Shown here: piece by piece, positions 56,991 through 64,000 of the stretch | How the letters are laid out: the number at the start of each line of letters is the position of its first letter | How positions within the stretch are numbered: the stretch's first letter is position 1 | NCBI GenBank assembly: GCA_023935145.1 | Contig: CM043697.1 | Location: 58,961,501-59,025,500 of the forward strand | Length of the DNA: 64,000 nucleotides | Source: Bretschneidera sinensis | Lineage: Eukaryota > Streptophyta > Magnoliopsida > Brassicales > Akaniaceae | Direction of reading: 5' to 3' | Notes under the pieces: generated by a model | Databases searched by the model: none | What the model saw: only the letters and a program-made list of their open reading frames with translations | Told to the model about the DNA's origin: nothing | Translations under genes and position numbers: made by a program

Positions 56991-58396
56991 TGTTAATATA
57001 CATATTTCATATTTTGGCCCTTAATTTACATTTTTTAGCTTAAGAATTTGTTACTTTGAGTTGTTCTCGTTGTTTTACAGGTTTACAAGCACTCGGAAAG
57101 GAGTTTCACTAAAATTGCCAGAATTGCCAGTACAGATTAATCATTTTTGTGGATTTTATTGTATTGATTCAGGAAGAGCCAGGAGATGAGCCATATATGC
57201 TTTGAAAGATCCGGATGTCTATTTTCTGAAGAATTTTACGGCTCATAAAAATGATTTTTCTAGAGAAAGTTATGACAGTTTTAGTAGACAAAGGTCAAGC
57301 TGTGTGTGATTTCAGCATGGCAGATCAGTTATTTTTGTGGATTTTACTGTATTGATTCAGGAAGAACAGGAGATGAGCCATATATTCTTGGAAATATATG
57401 GATGTCTATTTTCTGAGGAATTTTACGACTCATAAAAATGATTTTTCTAGAGAAAGTTATGCCAGTTTTAGTAGACAAAGGTCAAGCAGTGCACCATGCT
57501 GCACTCGAGCGCACAAGACTGTGATCGAGCGCACTCGGGTAGTATCCCACATCGAATTTGAAACACATTTCACTCTTGAGTTTCTCTATAAAATCCCCAC
57601 CTCACTGAAACAATTGGGGTAATCCAGAGGACTTCTGCTAGCATTCTGGTGGATCTCGAAGGCTTTGCTACCATGAGAGGAAGCGCTGCCCAACAGCGAG
57701 TGAAATTTCTCCCAATGTATAGTTAGTTTTTATTTATTTATTTTTTAGTTTTAAAGTTTAATGTTTAGCACTTTTATTGTGAACTTTAGTTTCATAATTA
57801 TGAGAGGCTAAAATCTTCATCTAAAGTTGAAGATGAAGCCTCGCCATTGTTTGGCATAATATTTTCAGATTTGTTCATACAATTTTGATATTTTTAGTAT
57901 AAATGTCCTGTTCAATTATTTGAGTAAAATCTTATGATTTATTGATTTTAAATTGTTAAATTGGATATTCCTTGTGTTTCATCTGCCGGATACGGCGGAT
58001 CATTCAAATTAGACTGGATATCCATTGTGCTTTGTGAATTAAACGGATACATTAGATGGTTTTGGTTTAGTTTGGGTAATCGCCGTGATTTGTATAATGG
58101 TAGATTCATGGAATGATTTGATAGATTATTTTTAGATAGAACATGAAAATATATGCTTTACTTTGGTAGAGTGGATTCAGAAACCTTAGTATTTTTATTA
58201 TTTGTTTTAAATCAATTTAGTTTAGTTTATACTCTTTGCATAATACAACTCAAAATTTGGAACTAGGTTAAAAGAGGTTTAGTTTAGATAAAAATATATT
58301 TTCACAACGCAATTCCTTGTGGATTCGACCTCGCACTTGCACAACATTATATTGCAAACGATTCGTGCACTTGCGAGTAATTTAAAACTCACAACA
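56991..58396 (+). repeat. Athila solo LTR, apparently recombinant
   Basis: About 1.4 kb in plus orientation, starting near TGTTAATATAC and ending ACTCACAACA. The first 500 bp (to about 57,490) match element 2's LTR, including its doubled CATAAAAATGATTTTTCTAG...AAAGTTATG block (57,240 and 57,432). The rest matches element 3's LTR (ACTCTTGAGTTTCTCTATAA near 57,572, GAAGATGAAGCCTCGCCATT near 57,828, and the terminal CGCACTTGCACAACATTATA). Neither PBS nor gag follows. No clean target duplication was found, so both ends are approximate. Confidence 0.75.
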
Positions 58397-59356
58397 TTGT
58401 TCATATACATATGCATTAAATAAGATAACTGAAAGAACCGGGAAGGGGTCAGTCTAATGGAATAACCGTGACAGCTGGTATATGCTGGAAATAAAAGGGA
58501 CACCGTGACAGTTGGTATTTGCTGAAAATAAATTCCGTGACAGCCAGGATAAGCTATAAAGAACAGGGAAGGGGCCGGTCTAAGGTAATAATAACCTGTC
58601 GACAGGGTGGAAAGACGTTCCCATCATAATCATTCATGCATGGCATCTGATTTAATTATTACTTACATCAGTGAAATGTTGATGTGTGGTGTGTTATTAT
58701 GAAATTGTTTATAGATGAATTGGTCTCACAAAGAGAGACAGTTATGGTGAGAAAGAAACAAAAAAATGATAAGAACCATCTAAATGGTGGACTCTATGAT
58801 GTGAATCTCATTATGAGGTAATTATGAGATAAGTGATGGTCTTAAGGTAAACCAATGGATGAGAAGAAGAGATTGATAGAGAATGAATATTATGACATGT
58901 GCAGTGATAGTAGAAAGTTATCATCAAGTTATGTGAAATATAAATGATTAAATATAAAAAGGGCTATTATGCAAACTGAATACTTTTAATAAATTTAATT
59001 CACTAAGCTTGTGAAGCTCACCCTCATTGTACAATGATTTCAGGTAGCAGACAGGACAAATAGTTTGGTGAGTTGAGGTTCAGAAGAAATTATTTTCTGT
59101 AAGTCATGTACGTGTCAACCTCCTCAGACTAATGAGAAAAGAAAATAAAAATTTATTTGTAAATATTCATGTATTTTACGTTGTATCTAATGTTTAAATA
59201 TCATATTGATGTATCTCCCTTGTCAAGGGTTGAGGATTGATGTAAAATTTTCTATTGGTGTTATTTATTTTTATTGTTGCATAATGTGTCGTGCTGAGAT
59301 TTTCAAAATGTGATGACACCGTCTCGGGGGTGGCCAACTCGGGATAGGTCGTAACA
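58397..59356 (+). repeat. chromovirus LTR, right part
   Basis: It contains three imperfect 35-40-bp units with CCGTGACAGYTGGTAT (58,468-58,560), AAGCTTGTGAAGCTCACCCT and TTTCAGGTAGCAGACAGGAC (59,005-59,060), and the end GGGTGGCCAACTCGGGATAG...GTAACA at 59,325-59,356. It continues the LTR begun at 56,396, split by the Athila solo LTR. Confidence 0.6.
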
Positions 59357-59360
59357 ATTT

Positions 59361-59774
59361 TGATATAAGAGTATTAGGTTTTATAATTCTGTAGACTGCA
59401 TAAAAAGAAAGAAAGTGGAAGATTAAAATAAATTATAATGAACAATCTGAGGATGACACGTGGATGCACTAGAGTTAGAGTTAGAGTTGTTAATTTGAGA
59501 GGGCGTGGTAGGCCCCCAATATTTTTGACAAGTCGAGGTTGAGTCTGAATCTGTGGTTCCTATAAAGGAACGTGTTGATAGTATAATTGATATTAGTAAA
59601 GGTATAAGAGAATCTGAAGTTGAAAGAGATGAGCTAAGATAAGCTCTTGCACATGCTCTTGAGAAAATTGATGCAACAGATAATAGAGTTGGTAGCCTAT
59701 AGTATAGACGTAATGAACAGGCTAGGGCAGTGCCTGAGGTGGTTGTAAATCCAATAATGGTAAATGTTCAAAAG
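59361..59774 (+). pseudogene. chromovirus PBS remnant, leader and gag start
   Basis: TGATATAAGAGT at 59,361-59,372 matches 9 of 12 bases of the tRNA-Met PBS. A later frame gives TRVRVRVVNLRGRGRPPIF-like sequence (59,470-59,530), an Arg/Gly-rich N-terminus as in chromovirus gags, then stops. The element is replaced at about 59,775 by Athila leader sequence. Confidence 0.5.
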
Positions 59775-59878
59775 GGGAAAAGTGAGTTTATATTATCTTA
59801 TTGTTATTTGTTATTTGTATTTTATTTTATTCTTTTGTTTCTGCTGGTTAATTTATATTAGTGTTGTTTGTTTGGTGA

Positions 59879-61440
59879 ATGCTTGGTTGGAGATCCCTGA
59901 ACTTAGAGTCAATACCGTTAGATCCCGAATTAGAAAGAACTCTTAGGAGACAGAAGAGAGAACTTGTTGAAAGAGAGACAATTGAAATGGAAGAAAATTT
60001 TCAGAATATAAATCAACCTGAGAATGGAGAGCAGCCTAGAGCTTGGAAATGTGGACTTCACTACATCCCTTAGGGATTTGTTCGCACCCATTGTGACTAA
60101 CTCCCCTTCCTGAATAGTGTTGCCACCAGCCAATGCTACTCATTTTAATCTAAAGCCACATCTTATCCAGCTTCTACCCTCATTTCGTGGCTTGGATCTT
60201 GAAAATCCTTACAGCCATGTGAAGAAGTTCAAAGATATTTGTGCCACATTCAAGTTCCAGAACTTCTCTGATTAGTCGGTCTATCTTAGACTTTTCTCTT
60301 TTTCTCTTCACGATAGAGCTAGGTCATGGTTGGATTCCAACACGCCCATGTCTATTACATCTTGGGAAAGCTTGTTGAGTAAGTTCTATAACAAGTTTTT
60401 CCCAATGTCTAGAGTGAATGAGTGCCGAAAGAAGATTAGTTTTTTCATTCAAGAGGAGGATGAGAAGTTTTCTAAGAGTTGGGAGCGTTTCAAACAGTTA
60501 CTGATCAGATGCCCTCCACATGGATATAAGAAGTGGAGACTCGTTCAGTTCTTCTACCAAGGGTTGACTCAACCCAACCGTAGCATGATCGAGTCTATGA
60601 ATGGGGGGGCATTCTTAAGTCTGACGGGGGATGAAGCATACAAAGCATTGGACAAGTTATCCGACAACTCGCAGCAGTGGGATTTTTCAAGCTGTCGAGA
60701 CAAGTCCATTCGTGCTCCTAAGAAATGAGGCGTCTATGAGATTACGGAGGACACTAACTTGAGGATAAAGATAGATGCTCTCATCAATAAGGTTAATGCC
60801 TTCGCTGTGGGCCAATCCATCAATGCATCCAATACATTCAATGTTGATAGTTGTTCTATCTGTGCTAGTCCTATACATTTAGTATAGAATTGTCCATCTA
60901 TGCTAGCTTTTACCGAGTATCCCATGGAATAAATGAACACTTTAAATGACTATCAGAGGCAATCAAATGGATCTTACTCCTAGCCTTACAATCCAAGGTG
61001 GCAGAACCACCCTAATTTTTCATGGGAGCAGAACCAACCGATGAATCGGAGAGGAGCCCTTCATTATACTCACAATTAATACCCTCCTGGATTTCCTACA
61101 CCAGTTCTAAGTCATGGTCGTTTAGCCCATCTAGCACCATCACCTGCTTACCAAGCTCCTATTCAAGTGCCAGCGCAGGTTTCACAGCCATTGGAGGACA
61201 CCCTCAAGGAGTTTATGAAGATGACTGGCTAATCCATCAGCAAAGTGAGGAGTGTGACAATGGTAAACACCCAAGCGATTGCCAAGCTAGAGAGTTAAAT
61301 GGGGTAAATCATAAGTCACTTAGGTGAAAGAGTGAAGAGAATGTTCCCCAATCAACCCGTGCCCAACCCGAAGGGACATTTTGCGTTGAAAACTCATCAA
61401 ATCCTACGCACGGGCGGAACAAGTGTAATCGATTGTCACA
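59879..61440 (+). pseudogene. gag relic, element 4
   Basis: It opens MLGWRSLNLESIPLDPELER, shifts frame near 60,050 and continues DFTTSLRDLFAPIVTN, ENPYSHVKKFKDICATFKF and ARSWLDSNTP, then a clean stretch 60,330-60,725 with SKSWERFKQLLIRCPPHGYK and LVQFFYQGLTQPNRSMIES. The zinc knuckle keeps all four ligands (C-x2-C-x4-H-x4-C, CSICASPIHL then a stop then NC), unlike element 3. Stops occur near 60,115, 60,272, 60,726, 60,886, 60,930 and later. Confidence 0.85.
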
Positions 61441-61629
61441 TTGAGGTCTGGGACACAAGTGGACAATCGAGTGGAAGAGAACCCTGCTATACAGCAAGGG
61501 AAAGAAAGTGATAACAAGGAGAAGAGAGATGCTGAGCCATCTACAACCACACCTACTGTTAAGGATCCTTCTAGGTCGTTTGTACCTAAAGTGTCTTACC
61601 CTGAGAGATTACAAGCGCCCAAGAAATGA

Positions 61630-62600
61630 GGGAAGTTTGAGGAAATTCTGGAGGTGTTCAAGCAAGTTCAAATCAATATCCCACTTTTGGATGCCATCCA
61701 GTAAGTGTCGTCATATGCTAAGTTCTTAAAGGACTTGATCACTGTCAAGAGGAGGACGAATGTCCTGAAGAAGGCATTTTTTATCGAGCAGGTTAGCTCA
61801 ATCCTTCAGTGCAAGAAACCGATCAAGTATAAGGACCCAGGGTGTCCTACCATCTCTTGCACGATAGGAGTTAGCCAGATTGAGAGGGCTCTTTTGAATC
61901 TAGGAGCGAATGTGAATCTTCTACCCTACTCAGTCTATTTGCAGTTGGGGTTAGGAGAATTGAAGCCCATATCCATGACGCTTCAATTGGCTGACAGGTC
62001 AGTGAAGATACCACGGGGAATAATTGAGGACGTTTTAATAAAGGTGGATAAATTTTATTTCCCCATGGATTTTATTGTTCTTGACACAGAGCCGGTTCAA
62101 AATGTGGGCATTCAGGTACCGGTGATTCTAGGGAGACCATTCTTAGCCACGGCTAATGCCCTGATAAATTGTAGGATAGGGGTGATGAAGATTTCCTTCA
62201 GAAATATGACAGTGGAGCTGAATATCTTTGATATCAGTAAGCAACCACTGGAATATGATGAAGTGAGAAATGCATGCTTGATAGAGGAGATTATTAAGAA
62301 GACTGTGGATGAATCAAGCATTGAGGACCCCTTGGAGGCATGCTTTGCTCAGTTTAGAGAGGATTTGGATTTGGATAAGTTACTTAAGTAAGCGAATGCT
62401 AATTTGGAGTCTGCTCCTCGGGAAAGCAGTGAGATGGAGGAGACCGTAGCACCTGAACTCCCCAAGAAGGAACTTAAGCCTTTACCAGACAATCTTAAGT
62501 ATAAGTTCCTAGGTCCAGCAGATTCTTTTTCTGTGATTATAGCTTCAGATTTGGCTGATGCTCAAGAGAAAAAATTATTGGACGTTTTAAGAGAGCACAA
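61630..62600 (+). pseudogene. aspartic protease and linker relic, element 4
   Basis: A frame open from 61,705 to 62,391 has AKFLKDLITVKRRTNVLKKA, the active-site loop LLNLGANVNLLPYSVYLQLG (Asn for the catalytic Asp, Gly kept), MTLQLADRSVKIPRGIIEDV, QVPVILGRPFLATANALINC and MTVELNIFDISKQPLEYDEV. Protease and linker are in one frame here, whereas element 3 has a shift at that junction. A stop at 62,389-62,391 (a Gln codon in element 3) precedes the acidic linker SAPRESSEMEETVAPE. Confidence 0.85.
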
Positions 62601-63327
62601 GAAAGCTATCAACTAAACTAGTGAGGATATCAAGGGGATCATGGTGATGTACAAGATACATTTGGAGGAGAATGCCAAGCTATCGAGGGAGCCACAAAGA
62701 AGGCTCAACCCGGCTATGCAAGAGGTTATGAGGACTGAAGTGATAAAGCTGTTGGATGTAGGGATTATTTATCCAATCTCTGATAGTAAATGGGTGAGCC
62801 CTATTCATTTTATGCCCAAGTGAGCTGGATTGATGGTAGTGAAAAATAAGGATGACAAGTTGATTTCAACTTGTGCGCAGTCAGGATGGAGATTGAGTAT
62901 AGACTACCGTAAGTTGAATGCTGCCATAAGGAATGATCATTTTCCACTACCATTTATTGATCAGATGGTGGAGTGCTTGGCTGGGCACAATTACTATTGC
63001 TTATTGGATGGTTATTCTGGATATAACTAGGTCCCTGTGGAATTCAAAGATCAGGAGAATACGACGTTTACATTACCTTTTGGGACATTTGCCTACCGTC
63101 GCATGCCCTTTGGGTTATACAATACACCCACTACTTTTCAGTGGTGCATGGTCAGCATATTCTCTGACATGGTAGAGTGTTTCTCAGAGATTTTCATGGA
63201 CGACTTCTCCGTGTTCGGTTCATCATTTGAGGAGTGTTTGCACCATTTCACTTTGATTTTAGTGCATTGCAAGGAGAAGAACCTGGTGCTTAATTGGGAG
63301 AAGTGTCGAGTCTGGCTGAAGACGTAA
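62601..63327 (+). pseudogene. reverse transcriptase relic joined to 3' UTR, element 4
   Basis: In the same frame as protease: REPQRRLNPAMQEVM, IIYPISDSKWVSPIHFMPK, a stop at 62,821, then WRLSIDYRKLNAAI, HNYYCLLDGYSGYN, a stop at 63,028, and RRMPFGLYNTPTTFQW with the catalytic IFMDDFSVFGSSFEE near 63,195-63,235. The frame ends by running a few codons into untranslated sequence (WLKT, stop at 63,325). Most stops look like C-to-T changes in Gln or Arg codons. Confidence 0.88.
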
Positions 63328-64000
63328 AACTTAGCGCTTATGGGAGGCACCCTACAACATATCCTTTCTGTTTGTTTATTATTTTAAATGTTTATTGTTA
63401 CTGTTTATTTCTAGTGTTTCTTTTGTTTTTCAATCTTTATTTTTCAGGGACAACGCGTACTTCAGTTCAAGTTTGGGGGTATGCAATGAGTCATGCCAGT
63501 CTAGCTAATTCTCCATCTCCCAGGTTAGCTCTCTCCATATTATTCACATATTGGGGACAATGTGTAAATTAAGTTTGGGGGTATGGGAGACACGTTACAC
63601 ATACTTTGTCCTAATTTGTTGTTGTTTTTTTCTTCGTGAAGATAAATACATGCTCATGTTATTTTGAAATTTTGGTTGATCTAAACAAGTACTGCGATGT
63701 GATGTCATTGGTGAGCTTAAAATCGTGAACACATGATTTGATGATAGAGTATTAAAACTTTGTTACTTACTTTAGGCATTTAAGAATTCACATGTTTGAT
63801 CTAATCTGACATGAGCACATAATTGTGTGAGGTATGACATGTGATTTTAATGTGTATATGTCCATGATTTAGCTAACTGGATGACTTGTTTGATAAACAC
63901 TTTGGCATAGAAAAGTATAAAAAAAATAAAAATAAAAATAATTATTTATAATGATCATCAATAAACTTTCCACTGAGTAACTGGACATCTTGCCTCAGTA
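63328..64000 (+). other. 3' untranslated region of element 4
   Basis: It matches 17,050-16,370 of element 3 in the opposite orientation. Two PPT-like tracts AAGTTTGGGGGTATG occur at 63,469-63,484 and 63,569-63,584, with TTGGGGACAATGTGTAAATT between them. The short open frame at 63,294-63,572 is shared with element 3's untranslated region but has no recognised domain. Confidence 0.75.

Larger units (their letters stand above)
59775..64000 (+). mobile_element. Athila-like element 4, plus strand, truncated and internally deleted
   Basis: From about 59,775 the leader, gag, protease and RT match element 3 closely on the opposite strand. The 5' LTR and PBS are missing. After LVLNWEKC in RT (63,304) the sequence jumps to the 3' untranslated region (CTGGCTGAAGACGTAAAACT), so the RT thumb, RNase H and integrase are gone, about 2.4 kb by comparison with element 3. 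The 3' region continues past the window; its LTR is not reached. Confidence 0.9.

Noticed and set aside
58464..58560. CRISPR-like short repeats with spacers (CCGTGACAGYTGGTAT three times)
   Set aside because: Only three diverged units of a plant LTR; no spacer regularity and no cas genes.

Overview
This is eukaryotic, almost certainly eudicot plant, nuclear DNA. It is AT-rich, about two thirds of it is decayed LTR retrotransposons, and the only convincing host gene has introns and a plastid-type leader. No bacterial-style gene organisation, rRNA, tRNA gene or CRISPR array was seen. Most of the DNA fits a transposon-rich (pericentromere-like) landscape around one gene island; the species cannot be fixed from sequence alone.

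Left arm (1-27,420): a tower of nested minus-strand Ty3/gypsy elements of the Athila type. Element 1 (gag to RT at 3,317-1) runs off the left edge. Element 2 (4,300-12,354, LTRs of 1,578 and 1,599 bp, near-perfect 5-bp target duplication ACTAC/ACTAT) apparently sits in element 1's 5' LTR, whose halves would be 3,994-4,294 and 12,360-13,155. Element 3 (14,504-24,676, LTRs of 1,372 and 1,385 bp, perfect duplication AAACA) is the most complete copy: PBS, gag, protease, RT, RNase H, integrase, a long 3' untranslated part and PPT are all present but mutated. It split an older relic (13,156-14,498 plus 24,682-26,470), next to a chromovirus integrase relic (26,475-27,420).

Middle (27,421-39,500): AT-rich DNA with small inverted-repeat elements, a compound direct/inverted repeat (29,653-30,804) and the one intact-looking gene, a four-exon GARS/PUR2 gene (phosphoribosylamine-glycine ligase, purine synthesis) on the minus strand at 35,320-31,286, with a tRNA-derived SINE in intron 3.

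Right arm (39,500-64,000): a short-LTR Ty1/copia element (40,490-45,330, duplication ATGTA) inserted in the LTR of an older copia relic; AT-rich tandem repeats; several MITEs, one (49,004-49,142) with an 8-bp duplication typical of hAT elements; chromovirus LTRs; a minus-strand Tat-lineage integrase followed by a 48-bp minisatellite; an Athila solo LTR that looks recombinant; and a plus-strand Athila gag-pol (59,775 to the right edge) with RNase H and integrase deleted.

No retroelement here looks autonomous: each has frameshifts, stops or lost catalytic residues. I found no convincing new protein-coding system. The most unusual structures are the recombinant LTR, the repeated PPT-like tracts of the Athila 3' region, the Tat minisatellite and the compound repeat beside the GARS gene.
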